NCBI RefSeq assembly: GCF_002554795.1
Contig: NZ_PDEQ01000004.1
Span: 310,001 to 374,000 of the forward strand
Source of the DNA: Longibacter salinarum
Lineage (GTDB): Bacteria; Bacteroidota; Rhodothermia; Rhodothermales; Salinibacteraceae
Direction: 5' to 3'
Length of the DNA: 64,000 bases
Numbering within the stretch: the first letter of the stretch is position 1; each line of letters starts with the position of its first letter. The notes beneath the pieces are model-generated. The model worked only from the letters and a program-made list of their open reading frames with translations. It made no database searches and was not told where the DNA came from. Made by a program: the position numbers and the translations under genes. Shown in pieces: positions 27,377 through 36,790 of this stretch.

Positions 27377-27431
27377 TCCATGGGTGAGGTCCATGGGTGA
27401 GGTGACAGGCTCCGACCGAAGAGCCTGTCAC
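27377..27431. repeat. 13-bp tandem duplication and 11-bp hairpin
   Basis: tccatgggtgagg occurs twice in tandem (27377-27389, 27390-27402), immediately followed by a perfect 11-bp inverted repeat (27402-27412 with 27421-27431, 8-nt loop). No T run, so it is not a classic terminator, although it lies just after the FN3 gene. Confidence 0.8.
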
Positions 27432-27544
27432 TGAGGGCAGCACTGCGCCCGGCCAACCGGTTTCTTGCCGGATGGTCGGGCGTTGGTGCGTTCTATCCGT
27501 CTTCTTCGGAATGCATTCGAATCGATCGGTCGACGGTCGACAAC

Positions 27545-27574
27545 GGATAAGCGTCCGTTTTGGATAAGCGTCCG
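27545..27574. repeat. 13-bp direct repeat
   Basis: ggataagcgtccg occurs at 27545-27557 and 27562-27574, separated by tttt, in the gap upstream of the exonuclease-family lipoprotein gene. Confidence 0.75.
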
Positions 27575-27707
27575 CATTCCGGGTTCGGTGGCGTTGGCCA
27601 ACGTTCATTCAAATGACCGACTGTCAACTTCCAGCAAACGCATTCACTTGTTAGCGATGCGATTGCTACATTTCGCGTCCCGGCCTGATGACACACACCT
27701 CCTCCGC

Positions 27708-29225
27708 ATGCCCGTCTCCGCCTCCCCCTCTCTTTCGTCAATCCTCGCCCTCGTACTGTTCACCACCCTCATTGGCGGCTGTGCACCTGATTCAACATCG
27801 AACGGCGACGCGCCCACGTCGCACCCCGCAGCACTTGCTCTTGACGGAGCCTTCGACGAGTGGAACTCAATTCCTGAACTCGTGCGCGACTCTATCGGGG
27901 ATGGAGGTGAAACCGACGTCCAAAGCCTGTCGATGGCGCACGACGACGAGTATCTGTTTGTATCGTTTCGCCTGAACGCGGCGTTGACCCTGCAGCAGGA
28001 CAACGACCTCACGCTCGCCCTGGACCTCGATGCAGACGAATCGACCGGAAATGCCGACGGCGCTGATCTCACGTGGACGTTTGGAGAGCGCAACGGCACG
28101 TACTACGGTCCGTCAACAACAGAACTGGGGCACGCGGACCTTGGCTTCGCGTCCCTTCCAACCGTATCGTCAAATCAATACGAGATCGCGCTACGTCGTG
28201 CGGCGACACCCGGCCAATCGGAGTGGCTGACGACGGGCGATACGGTTTGCGCCGTACTGGAGAGCCAGACCGACCGGGCCCCCGACACGGGGCGCGTGTG
28301 TTACAAACTGACAGAGGGGCCGTCGAACGTGAATGACGGACCCGTCGAACTGGAGCGCGCACCCGAGACGCAGGTACGGGTCATTTCTCACAACGTCCTC
28401 CAGGACACCCTCTTTACCGCCCCCGTGCGGAATGCCTATGAACGCATTTACCGGACGGTCGAACCGGACGTCTACGCACTCCAGGAAATCTACGATCACG
28501 AAGCAGAAGTCACGCGAACGCGCATCGCCGAACTGACGGACACAGATGCGACCGAGTGGCACACGGCCAAGCTTGGTCTTGACCTCGTCGTGGTCAGTCG
28601 CTTCCCTATTCTCGGAACGCATACCATTCCCGGTTTCGAGGATTACGAGAGCGGCGCGTACCTGCTTGACACCAACCAGGAAATGGGACATCCACTCTTG
28701 CTGATCAATATGCATCCGCCGTGCTGCACGGGAGGTGAGCCCACGTCCGACCTGAAGCGGCAACGCGTCGTAGACGCCGTCGTGGCCTTCCTTCGCGATA
28801 CACACGAAGATGGCGGACCGCTTGATGTACCCACCGACACACCCATCCTTATCGTCGGCGACATGAACTTCGTCGGGGATGCGCAGCAACCGGCTAGCCT
28901 CGCAGACGGCGGCATCCTGAACACGTCTCTCTTTGGGGACGCGTCCGCTCCTGACTGGGATGGATCCCCCCTGCTGGACATCAATCCGAGTCAGACCGGG
29001 GCGCCCCTACATACGACATGGGAAAACGCGGACAGTAGCTTTCCGCCGGGACGCCTGGACTACGCCTATCTGTCCGATAGCGTGGCCGAAGTGAAACGTG
29101 CATACACACTTTCAACGAGCCAGCTTCCAGACTCGGTGCGTACCGCGTATGGCCTCAAGAAAGAAGACACAGCGCGAGCCAGCGATCACCTGCCGCTCGT
29201 CATCGACATCTCGTCTGACGATTGA
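27708..29225 (+). CDS. Endonuclease/exonuclease/phosphatase-fold lipoprotein
   Basis: 505 aa from the ATG at 27708, giving a signal peptide with lipobox LIGGC (Cys25); the frame opens earlier at 27465 with unlikely sequence. Residues of about 45-200 resemble a carbohydrate-binding or DOMON-like beta domain (LDGAFDEWNSIPEL, LALDLDADESTG). The C-terminal EEP domain shows VRVISHNVLQD, ALQEIYDHE, VVVSRFPILG, VGDMNFVGD and SDHLPLVIDI, the metal and catalytic motifs of the DNase I/phosphatase superfamily. Probably an extracytoplasmic nuclease or phosphodiesterase; substrate unknown. Its 3' end overlaps the next, convergent gene. Confidence 0.85.
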   Translation: MPVSASPSLSSILALVLFTTLIGGCAPDSTSNGDAPTSHPAALALDGAFDEWNSIPELVRDSIGDGGETDVQSLSMAHDDEYLFVSFRLNAALTLQQDNDLTLALDLDADESTGNADGADLTWTFGERNGTYYGPSTTELGHADLGFASLPTVSSNQYEIALRRAATPGQSEWLTTGDTVCAVLESQTDRAPDTGRVCYKLTEGPSNVNDGPVELERAPETQVRVISHNVLQDTLFTAPVRNAYERIYRTVEPDVYALQEIYDHEAEVTRTRIAELTDTDATEWHTAKLGLDLVVVSRFPILGTHTIPGFEDYESGAYLLDTNQEMGHPLLLINMHPPCCTGGEPTSDLKRQRVVDAVVAFLRDTHEDGGPLDVPTDTPILIVGDMNFVGDAQQPASLADGGILNTSLFGDASAPDWDGSPLLDINPSQTGAPLHTTWENADSSFPPGRLDYAYLSDSVAEVKRAYTLSTSQLPDSVRTAYGLKKEDTARASDHLPLVIDISSDD

Positions 29226-30394
29226 GTCGTATCAGGCGTTAGAGGGCGTGACGATGTCGACCGGGATACGTACGCGAGGATCGTTTCTGGAAACGTATCC
29301 GTCGCGAGCAAAAAGCCATCGCCGAAGCGGGCAACACCCTCCCAGTTCCGACCGGTGCCGTTGGTGAGAGTCATCCACACAGGTGGCGTCTCCGTGCGGC
29401 TAATGGACCCGTCTGTCACTTCCAGCTCGACAAGACGCTCCACCGTCACGCGACTCCGATGGGAAGAACCAACGCCGAAGTCGAGGGCAACTGAATCTGG
29501 GGCAGGGTCCATGGCCGCTTCATCCCCCTCGTACAGGTAGTTCGTCACCCAGAAACGCCCCGCATGGTCGAGTGCCGTCGCATCCGTGAGGCGGTACTCG
29601 AGCGACGACATCGGTAGCCAGCCCAACGGTCGGAGGTCTCGCGTGAACTGCATCGCCCGCGGCGCCGGATTGATGTTCGCTCCGTTTGCCTCGAACAGGG
29701 CGATAATCGTGGTGTCCGTCACGACGATCGCTTCGAAGCCCATGTTGCTCATGGACACGGGAACCGGGATCTCCGACGTTTCGGCAAAAGCGAGAGCAGG
29801 CGAGCGCGTCGAGTCCGCCACCCCGCGTCCGAGGAACGCGCGCATACCGAAGAGTCCTCCTGCGAAGCCCGTCGCCTCCACCGTCGCGTACACCTCACGA
29901 CCGGAAACAGCCAGCGCCTCGAATCCCTGATAGCCGGGCACCGCACGTGGGTCGTCGATGTCAACGGACAGAGGTTGAGGCATGACCGCCCCGGTATCTG
30001 CGCCTTCCACCGATGTCTCAATCGCCGTTTTTAGATCGGAGCGGGAGATGCTGTAGATGACCGGAGAGGAATCCGAAACGAACGCCGGGTATTGAGGGAG
30101 CAGAAGTAGACGGTCCCCCCACCAGGTCAGTCCGGATATTTCTATGTCTCGTTTTCCCGCCGGGCCATCGAGGCGAATGGGTACCGGCTCTGCTTCCTCA
30201 ATCGAGCGGACTGCACTCGTATCAGCCAAGTTGGCGGCACGCTGCCATGCCGGTCTATTCATCGGAGGAGACGGTTCGTCCGATCCACAACCACCTCCTA
30301 CGATAGCCAGCAGAGATAAAAGCAGGCAAAGTAGCGTCCGTTTTCTCCTGTCACTCCAAACCGCTCCGCGCATCTCTTCCTTCTCTGCATTCAT
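29186..30394 (-). CDS. Hypothetical secreted lipoprotein, probable beta-propeller
   Basis: 402 aa from the ATG at 30394. A basic N-terminus, a hydrophobic core and lipobox VGGGC (Cys36). The body has repeated short hydrophobic strands (ISGLTWWGDRLLLLPQYP, FEALAVSGREVYATVEA, FEAIVVTDTTIIALFEA, NWEGVARFGDGFLLATD), which suggests a propeller akin to SdiA-regulated or phytase-like lipoproteins; the family is not certain. The last 40 bp overlap the 3' end of the convergent EEP-fold gene. Confidence 0.75.
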   Translation of the reverse strand: MNAEKEEMRGAVWSDRRKRTLLCLLLSLLAIVGGGCGSDEPSPPMNRPAWQRAANLADTSAVRSIEEAEPVPIRLDGPAGKRDIEISGLTWWGDRLLLLPQYPAFVSDSSPVIYSISRSDLKTAIETSVEGADTGAVMPQPLSVDIDDPRAVPGYQGFEALAVSGREVYATVEATGFAGGLFGMRAFLGRGVADSTRSPALAFAETSEIPVPVSMSNMGFEAIVVTDTTIIALFEANGANINPAPRAMQFTRDLRPLGWLPMSSLEYRLTDATALDHAGRFWVTNYLYEGDEAAMDPAPDSVALDFGVGSSHRSRVTVERLVELEVTDGSISRTETPPVWMTLTNGTGRNWEGVARFGDGFLLATDTFPETILAYVSRSTSSRPLTPDTTQSSDEMSMTSGR

Positions 30395-30531
30395 TCTGTT
30401 TCCCGTCAGCGGGTTGAGATATCTTTTCCATAGACGCACAATAATACGTTTTCGGAATGACAACGTCGGAGTGACCTAGCCATATCGACGCAGCTGCCTT
30501 GATCTGGGCAGAAAAACGTTCCCACGTTCAC

Positions 30532-30729
30532 AATCTGTTTGGCGGATGAGTCGTGAAAACGTACGAGCGGCCGTTCATGTCTATTCGCAGGCCTGAGCCG
30601 GTCCTTCCGCGATAACGACCTAGACGCGGTGCGCGAGTTCAACCCATCCGTGTATTGCAAGCGGCGCGAGGACCGACCGTGGGGAGGTCCGGATCTTTGA
30701 ATCGCCGAAGGCTGTCCGGCAAACAGGTT
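30532..30729 (+). repeat. 198-bp intergenic element, copy B
   Basis: 198 bp with 15-bp terminal inverted repeats (30532-30546 and 30715-30729, each one base from the consensus). Its left half closely matches the reverse complement of the copy at 39173 (for example gtacg..cgg.cgttc and ctcgcaggcctga or ttcgcaggcctga). No reading frame. It lies in the divergent gap between two lipoprotein genes. Confidence 0.87.
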
Positions 30730-30947
30730 CTCAAACGTTCTCGTGCTGAGGCTCGTCCCGACGACTGTCGGGGGTTGCTGCATCCGCTAAACGGAGACCG
30801 TCTGAGACACCGATATTTTGAAGTTGAATCGGTACGATGGAACACAGGAAGACAACCAAAACGCCCTGTATTTTGAAATTAACTATTTGAACTCATAACA
30901 TTTATGTATAACGGTCTATTTCTCGAGCTCATTTAACCCCCCCTCGC

Positions 30948-31682
30948 ATGCCCAACTTTCGCGCGTTTTTTCTTCTTATACTCGGTGTGTGGGCGACATC
31001 TGGATGCTCTGCCATCATGTATTATCCGGGCCCTCACCATGCGCCCGTGCCCAAAGAGACGGGGGAAGTTCGAGCAGGGGGGTACGCTTCCTCAATCGGA
31101 AATTTTGCGGCACAGGCGAGCATCTCTCCCCTGCCGCATGTGTTTACGCACGGCATGATCCAAACCGCTAGGATCGATGATGAGATCTTTCGCATGGGGG
31201 AGGCCGGTCTCGGAGTCTATCATAATTTTGATGATGCGACACCGTACGATAATAACGTCACTTTGAGTCTTCTGGGGACTTGGGGACGAGGCACTTCTTC
31301 TGGAGACGGAGGAGGAGGCCTCATAAGACAATATACCGTAGATACGCGATTGGAGCGGCTCGCCGCCCAGTTTGACACGGGAGTCTGGATTAATCTCTCG
31401 GATAAGATTCCCGGCGATACGTTCGTAACCACATCAATGCGACTATCTCATATTCGTCTCTATGATATCGTTCTGAATGGTAGCAGCCCAATGCCGGAGC
31501 AGACCGGGATCTTTCTCGAGCCTGGCGCGAAAGCCGGGATCGATTTCGGATTTGTGCGGTCGTACGGGACGTTTGGGTTTACCGTGCCGATGACCATGTT
31601 CGATGATACGCGGTTCAGTTACGAACCGGTGTCTCTCGGTTTCGGCATATCCTTCGACATCTCTCACCCGTTCCGGGAATAG
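30948..31682 (+). CDS. Hypothetical lipoprotein, beta-rich
   Basis: 244 aa; the signal peptide ends in lipobox TSGC (Cys20). It is followed by alternating hydrophobic and polar strands with many Gly, and a final FGISFDISHPFRE whose aromatic end is typical of outer-membrane beta-barrels. No family recognised. The region just upstream (30868-30925) is markedly AT-rich and probably holds its promoter. Base composition in and around this gene is lower in GC than its neighbours, hinting at recent acquisition. Confidence 0.75.
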   Translation: MPNFRAFFLLILGVWATSGCSAIMYYPGPHHAPVPKETGEVRAGGYASSIGNFAAQASISPLPHVFTHGMIQTARIDDEIFRMGEAGLGVYHNFDDATPYDNNVTLSLLGTWGRGTSSGDGGGGLIRQYTVDTRLERLAAQFDTGVWINLSDKIPGDTFVTTSMRLSHIRLYDIVLNGSSPMPEQTGIFLEPGAKAGIDFGFVRSYGTFGFTVPMTMFDDTRFSYEPVSLGFGISFDISHPFRE

Positions 31683-31813
31683 GCTATTCCGGAAAGCGCC
31701 GCGCGCTCGTTTCACGTCTATTTCGTGCTTGGTCGGGCTCTATCTAACAGCGATACGGTACTTTTTATGTATCCCAACGATGTCCTGGCGCTAATCTTCC
31801 CGTTCTGCTCGTC

Positions 31814-32428
31814 ATGAAGGTATCCGGCGGTTTCCTGTCTCTACCTGTTCAACGAGTATGCTCACTTTTGAGCGCCTTGCTCATCCTCGCGCTACTAACG
31901 GCATGCTCTAGCGATGATCTGCCCGTGTACGAGGATCTGAGTGAAACGACGTTTGAACTCGTGGACCAAGATTCCACCCGCGTCGAGTTTCCTCAGGCCT
32001 ATCGCGGAGACATCCTCATCGTGGGCGCTATCTATACGCAATGCCCGGACGTATGCCCGCTCATCACGGGCAAGATGGACGAGATCCGGCGCCAGCTTGA
32101 GAATCGGTCGGACGTTCGGTTCGTTACCGTGACGTTCGATCCCCGCCGTGATACCCCTTCTCGGCTCGCGTCATACCGATCCGCCTTCGGCATTGACGGT
32201 CCCCGGTGGCCGTTCCTCACGGGAACGCCGAAAACGATCGACTCGCTCATGAGCCGGCTGAACATCAAGTCCGAAATTGCGTCCGGCGATACGACGGGCA
32301 CTTACTTTATCGATCATACGGATCAGATTACACTGATCGACGATAGCGGACGCGTTCGGTATCGATACCACGGAAGTGGTACACCGCCCGCGCTCATTCT
32401 TGAGGACATCAACAAACTCCGTAGTTGA
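31814..32428 (+). CDS. SCO1/SenC-type copper chaperone lipoprotein
   Basis: 204 aa; lipobox LLTAC (Cys31). A thioredoxin-like fold with the copper-binding CPDVC (Cys77, Cys81) and the distal His168 in YFIDHTDQ, plus VTFDPRRDTPSRL. SCO proteins deliver or reduce copper for the CuA centre of cytochrome oxidase, outside the inner membrane. It is first in a run of four copper-related genes (SCO, PCu(A)C, TauE/SafE-like, CusF-like) with short gaps. Confidence 0.94.
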   Translation: MKVSGGFLSLPVQRVCSLLSALLILALLTACSSDDLPVYEDLSETTFELVDQDSTRVEFPQAYRGDILIVGAIYTQCPDVCPLITGKMDEIRRQLENRSDVRFVTVTFDPRRDTPSRLASYRSAFGIDGPRWPFLTGTPKTIDSLMSRLNIKSEIASGDTTGTYFIDHTDQITLIDDSGRVRYRYHGSGTPPALILEDINKLRS

Positions 32429-32470
32429 GCTCTCGTGCTTCTGCCTCCTCCAATGCAGCCCCCTCGATCC

Positions 32471-32989
32471 ATGTACCCATCGCTTCGTCGCTCCCTGCTG
32501 TTCGCTGTCGCCATCGGGTGTTCGATCCTGCTCCTTGCGGGCTGTGGAGCCGATGACTCAACGACGGGCGAGTCTTCGGGTGCATCGGCCTCCGAAACAC
32601 CTCCGCCGCCACAAACGATGGACATCCGTTCCGTATGGGTCCGGCCGGCGCCGAGCGGTGGAAACTCGGCACTGTACATGACGCTCGTGAATGGTACGCA
32701 GGCCGCAGACACGCTCCTGAACGTAGACGTTGCCGTCGCAGACACCGTCGAGATCCACGAGTCGTATCAGACGGAGGACAATATGTCGGGCATGCGGCCC
32801 ATCGGTCCACTGCCTGTCGCCCCGAAGTCGAATGTCGTACTTGAGCCGGGCGGGAAGCATGTAATGCTTCTGAATCTGAGCGAACCGCTGGCAGCCGATT
32901 CATCCGTTGCCGTGCGACTCACGTTTTCGACGGCGGGCGAACGGCGGGTGCGAGCTCCAATTCAAATGCGCCCTCCGGGACCGAAGTAA
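32471..32989 (+). CDS. PCu(A)C copper chaperone lipoprotein
   Basis: 172 aa from the ATG at 32471; lipobox LLAGC (Cys25). The PCu(A)C metal motif is present: His96 in VEIHES, Met105 and Met108, then His130 and Met132 in GGKHVMLL. This periplasmic chaperone passes Cu(I) to oxidase subunits together with SCO, encoded just upstream. In-frame GTG at 32435 and ATG at 32453 are less likely starts. Identification is firm. Confidence 0.93.
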   Translation: MYPSLRRSLLFAVAIGCSILLLAGCGADDSTTGESSGASASETPPPPQTMDIRSVWVRPAPSGGNSALYMTLVNGTQAADTLLNVDVAVADTVEIHESYQTEDNMSGMRPIGPLPVAPKSNVVLEPGGKHVMLLNLSEPLAADSSVAVRLTFSTAGERRVRAPIQMRPPGPK

Positions 32990-33030
32990 CCCGACACATC
33001 CGCATTTTCTCTCACCCTCCAGCCGCTCGA

Positions 33031-33756
33031 ATGGACTGGATCCTCGCCGGCCTCGCATTTGGATTTTTCGGCAGCGTGCATTGCGTCGGCATGTGTGGAC
33101 CGCTCGCCCTGAGTCTTCCCGGCACAGGTCGAGGGAGATGGCGCTACCTGAGTGAGCGCCTGCTGTACAACATCGGTAGAGCGATTACCTACACCACGCT
33201 CGGCGGCGTCATTGGCGCACTCGGCGCCCTGGTCTCCCTTTCCGGTGTTCAGCAGTGGCTGTCCATCGGCATTGGTCTCATCATGATTCTTGGCGCCCTG
33301 ATTCCGTGGGTTAGTCGGAGGGTGAATCGGCTCGAACATCTTCCCGCCCGCTTCCTCGGCCGCGTCATGAAGCCGATCCAGTCTCTTTACCGACGGGGCG
33401 GCTTTGGAGCCATGCTTGTCGTAGGCCTGTTGAACGGGCTCCTTCCGTGTGGATTCGTGTATGCCGCTCTGGCCACGTCGGTTACGGCAGGATCGGTCTA
33501 CACCAGTATGTCCTTCATGGCAGCCTTTGGACTCGGAACGATTCCCGCGATGTTTACGGTGAGCATCATGGGACGTCTCGCCAGTGCCACGTGGCGAACG
33601 CGGCTGCAGAAGCTCGTTCCGATCGGGCTGGTCGTTGTCGGAGTGCTTCTCGTTTTGCGAGGGCTATCGCTTGGAACGATACTTAGCCCCGATCTCAAGG
33701 AGGTGATTTTCTCTCCCGGGACCTGCCGATTTCTCCCGTTCGTGGACCCAGCCTGA
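33031..33756 (+). CDS. TauE/SafE-like membrane protein of the cbb3 copper cluster
   Basis: 241 aa, about six membrane segments. FGFFGSVHCVGMCGPLAL near the N-terminus carries a His-Cys/Met-Cys-Gly motif seen in the sulfite-exporter-like proteins commonly encoded beside ccoNOP/fixGHIS; GLLNGLLPCGFVYAALA is a second conserved half. The likely role is copper or thiol handling in oxidase assembly (inference from context). It lies between the PCu(A)C and CusF-like genes. Confidence 0.88.
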   Translation: MDWILAGLAFGFFGSVHCVGMCGPLALSLPGTGRGRWRYLSERLLYNIGRAITYTTLGGVIGALGALVSLSGVQQWLSIGIGLIMILGALIPWVSRRVNRLEHLPARFLGRVMKPIQSLYRRGGFGAMLVVGLLNGLLPCGFVYAALATSVTAGSVYTSMSFMAAFGLGTIPAMFTVSIMGRLASATWRTRLQKLVPIGLVVVGVLLVLRGLSLGTILSPDLKEVIFSPGTCRFLPFVDPA

Positions 33757-33808
33757 GGATTTCCTTCTCCTCACGGCTCCATTCTCTTCCCCGTAGAGCA
33801 CGTCTTCT

Positions 33809-34213
33809 ATGTCGCTACGCTCCGTTCTTGCCTCGTTCCTTGTCCTCCTAACGCTCTCGTCCGCTCCAGGCTGTGGATCCGACGAAAAGCCGAACGACGT
33901 CACCCGCTACGAGAACGTTCGCGGCCGCTTCCTCGGCACGGCGAGTGACGGACGCGACGTCGTGCTTCACCACGAAGCGGTTGACGGCGCGATGCCGGCC
34001 ATGGTCATGTCGCTTCCCGTCGCTGACCCGGGCGACGCCAACGGGATCGAGATCGATCAGCCCGTTCAGTTTGATCTCGTGATCGAGGGCAGCGAAATCC
34101 GCGTCGAGTCCCTGACTACGCTTGCCGACACAACGACGCTGAACCTTGAGTCCCCCTCGGAGGAGAATGGAAACGCGACGCCGGAGACCGAGTCCGACAC
34201 GACGGGACGATAG
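33809..34213 (+). CDS. CusF-like copper-binding lipoprotein
   Basis: 134 aa; lipobox SAPGC (Cys22). The central domain VVLHHEAVDGAMPAMVMSLP matches the CusF-type copper site (HE...MPAMxM). The C-terminal 40 residues are an acidic, Thr/Ser/Glu-rich tail. Probably a periplasmic Cu(I) buffer acting with the three preceding genes. Confident on fold, less on exact role. Confidence 0.85.
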   Translation: MSLRSVLASFLVLLTLSSAPGCGSDEKPNDVTRYENVRGRFLGTASDGRDVVLHHEAVDGAMPAMVMSLPVADPGDANGIEIDQPVQFDLVIEGSEIRVESLTTLADTTTLNLESPSEENGNATPETESDTTGR

Positions 34214-34227
34214 ACGCGGAGAGCCAA

Positions 34228-34293
34228 ACAAAAAAAACCGCCGGCGCACCCCGTTCCACACCTCGTGGTTGTGTGGAATCGTGCACCGGCGGC
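34228..34293 (-). terminator. Strong intrinsic terminator of the lamin-tail gene
   Basis: A long two-part stem (34238-34249 with 34281-34292; inner 34253-34261 with 34271-34279) followed on the minus strand by eight T. It also lies just beyond the convergent CusF-like gene and may act on both strands. Confidence 0.9.
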
Positions 34294-34319
34294 TCCCTCC
34301 GTCGAGGCCGCTGATAGGA

Positions 34320-36620
34320 CTAGCGAGCCACGACGATTTTGTCAGTGTAGGTCTGTTTGCCCGCCTGAACCCGCAGGACGTACATTCCAGCACTCAGTTG
34401 ATCGGCCTGAAGCGGCAAACGAACTTCGCGACGAGCCGTCAAGGCCCCATTATGAAGGGTTGCCACGCGACGTCCGAGTACGTCGAAAAGTTCAGCTCGG
34501 ACGTTCACATCATCGGCCGTTCGAATCCGGACGGCAGAGCGATCGACAACGGGCGTCGGCCCGACCCGAACGGTCATAGCATCTTCGTCTTGAATGACGG
34601 CCGTCTTCTCGACGACCAGGTGCTCCGTTTTCTGGCCTACCCGCCGGACGAGGCGAACCTGGTATGATCCATTCTCGAGGGCGTTACTCTCGAAGCGGTT
34701 CATGCCGTTGCCAGATTCGGTAACCGTCCCTTCGGCGGCAACGAAGGCGCCATCCCGTTTCCACTCCACGTAGATCGGGTGCTCTGTATCCGCTGGTTGG
34801 TGCCACTCCGCGTGGATCCGGTTGCCATCGTTCCAGATTCGGGCAGCCACTGGTACCCCGGGATCGATGCGGAGAGTCAGCGGCGACGTCCCCGACTTCC
34901 GACTCATGAACGGATTATCGGGGAGTGGATTCGGCTTGCGCGATGCTGCTGGTGGTAGCGTCAGACTCTTCGACTTCGACGCGATCGACGCATCGAGCGT
35001 GACCGACTGATTCTCACGCAGATCTATGGTTCCGTTAGGGGTTTCCAGTTCGATGCTCCACCACGGCGGAAGGGCATCGGCCCCATCCCACGAGATGCGG
35101 TAGGACGTTGCGTCGGTCCCGGACTCATCTACAAAGATCGGCTGCACATACTCACCATCAAGATCCGTCGGAATGCTCGAAACAGCACGTCGATGGGCAT
35201 GATCGCCGGTACTCGGGAAGCTCAGCGCAACCGTTGGCCACGCGAGAGGCACGAGCTTCGTCGCATCCCAGGCATCCCATCCGTAACCAGCATCTGGATG
35301 CAGCATGACCGCTGCAGCCTCATCGTAGGCAACCGTCTCGAATCCATTCATAGCGGTGACCCTTAGCCGAATCGACACCGGCCCAGACGGCGATGGTTGC
35401 GTAGTTGCAGGCTGACTCTTGTGAAAGGTCGGGCGCGTCGGCACCTGATACCCCATATCGTACGTAAGGGACGTAAAATCTTCACCAGACCAGTTCTCGG
35501 TATCGAACTCGGCGAAGAACCCTTGATGGGCGGCGATGTCGTCGGAGCCGTCTACCTCATCCCCAGCAATTGGCAAGACCAATTTGTACGAGCCGACCCC
35601 GGGGTCCCATACAAGCACATTGCTTTGAAAACCCTGGGCCACCAGGTTCAAGCCATCTACATCGATCGCGTTCGGAAATGGATTCCCCATGTAGTGCCAC
35701 TTCCGACTCGTTGGGAGATTGGTCGCCGTGACATCGCTCGTTGGACCCGGCCCTTCGAATGACAAGACGGATCCAAGATCTTGTGCGTAGACGTACATCA
35801 TATACCCGTGTCCATGCGCCAGCGCGTCGTCTACGGAAGAGGCCTCAACCCAGTGTTCGCCCGAAGTCTCCGTACCAGGCGCGTCATACGATAGATAAAT
35901 CGTAGTGTAGGCATTGGGATAGGCTCCTTCTACACCCTGAATGTGCGTATCGTCCGCCACGTCGCCCACGGTTAAGCCAGTCATCGGTGGGGCAAGCTGG
36001 CGCCAGCCGGCTACACTCGTCAGCACAGCTTTAACCGGGAGCTCCTGCTGAGGGCCGCGCAACCGGGGCGTCCCCGCATTATTGCTGGGTTGCACGTATC
36101 CGAGCTGTGTCGACTGGGCCGCCCACTTGGCGTCCGTCGCATTGTCGCCAATCGACTGCCCTGTAAACGTTGCCGATTCACCGCTTGCCACCGATGGCCA
36201 GTCGGTACCTCCATAGCTTATCTGGTCCTGGAGGTTGCCTTGACCATCACGCAGGACGATATCATCGGCGGCGTCGCCCAGGTCAATCCCGTTGTACGTG
36301 TAGTCGCAAACGACATGGGTCGTACTCGTCCCGCAGAGCACCGCATAGTTCCCGGGCGCTATAGAGACCTCAGACGAAATCGTATGAGAGGCGGATTCCG
36401 ACTCGGACGGGGTCGGGTCTACCAGCGACCAACCCTGTAGCGATACCGGGTCATTTCCTTCGTTATAAACTTCGATCCATTCGAGTTCAGTAGCGTCTGA
36501 CTCGCTGAGACCGTTGTAAAGAATTTCGCTGATGCCCACAGCCTGAGCCCGGACCGGCGTAACTGTGAGAGCGAACGCGAATAGTAATGACCCAAAGCAA
36601 ATGCATCTTCGGCATGTCAT
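34320..36620 (-). CDS. T9SS-secreted lamin-tail-domain protein
   Basis: 766 aa from the ATG at 36620. Signal peptide ending PVRAQA; lamin-tail domain (about 28-165, ISEILYNG, EWIEVYNEGNDPVSLQGWSL); a long middle region with FHKSQPA; and a C-terminal Por-type sorting domain (about 680-766) with VGPTPVVDRS, ELFDVLGRRV and AGMYVLRVQAGKQTYTDKI. From family knowledge the sorting domain directs export through the type IX system and surface attachment. The ligand or role is unknown; the T9SS machinery is outside the window. The sorting domain is a good lineage marker for Bacteroidota/Rhodothermota. Confidence 0.9.
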   Translation of the reverse strand: MTCRRCICFGSLLFAFALTVTPVRAQAVGISEILYNGLSESDATELEWIEVYNEGNDPVSLQGWSLVDPTPSESESASHTISSEVSIAPGNYAVLCGTSTTHVVCDYTYNGIDLGDAADDIVLRDGQGNLQDQISYGGTDWPSVASGESATFTGQSIGDNATDAKWAAQSTQLGYVQPSNNAGTPRLRGPQQELPVKAVLTSVAGWRQLAPPMTGLTVGDVADDTHIQGVEGAYPNAYTTIYLSYDAPGTETSGEHWVEASSVDDALAHGHGYMMYVYAQDLGSVLSFEGPGPTSDVTATNLPTSRKWHYMGNPFPNAIDVDGLNLVAQGFQSNVLVWDPGVGSYKLVLPIAGDEVDGSDDIAAHQGFFAEFDTENWSGEDFTSLTYDMGYQVPTRPTFHKSQPATTQPSPSGPVSIRLRVTAMNGFETVAYDEAAAVMLHPDAGYGWDAWDATKLVPLAWPTVALSFPSTGDHAHRRAVSSIPTDLDGEYVQPIFVDESGTDATSYRISWDGADALPPWWSIELETPNGTIDLRENQSVTLDASIASKSKSLTLPPAASRKPNPLPDNPFMSRKSGTSPLTLRIDPGVPVAARIWNDGNRIHAEWHQPADTEHPIYVEWKRDGAFVAAEGTVTESGNGMNRFESNALENGSYQVRLVRRVGQKTEHLVVEKTAVIQDEDAMTVRVGPTPVVDRSAVRIRTADDVNVRAELFDVLGRRVATLHNGALTARREVRLPLQADQLSAGMYVLRVQAGKQTYTDKIVVAR

Positions 36621-36790
36621 AGGTCCACGAGACCGTTGGAGAGGGAACGGGGCTCCAACATGCCTATTGGTCTCGTTAGCACCCATACGCAAGGGTACGT
36701 ACGTAACCGGCGCAGCGACAATTTACGTATATGTGCCCATCTGCAGAACCAAGTCAGCTCGGCATTCCACCGCTGGCGTCGGCGGTCGCA

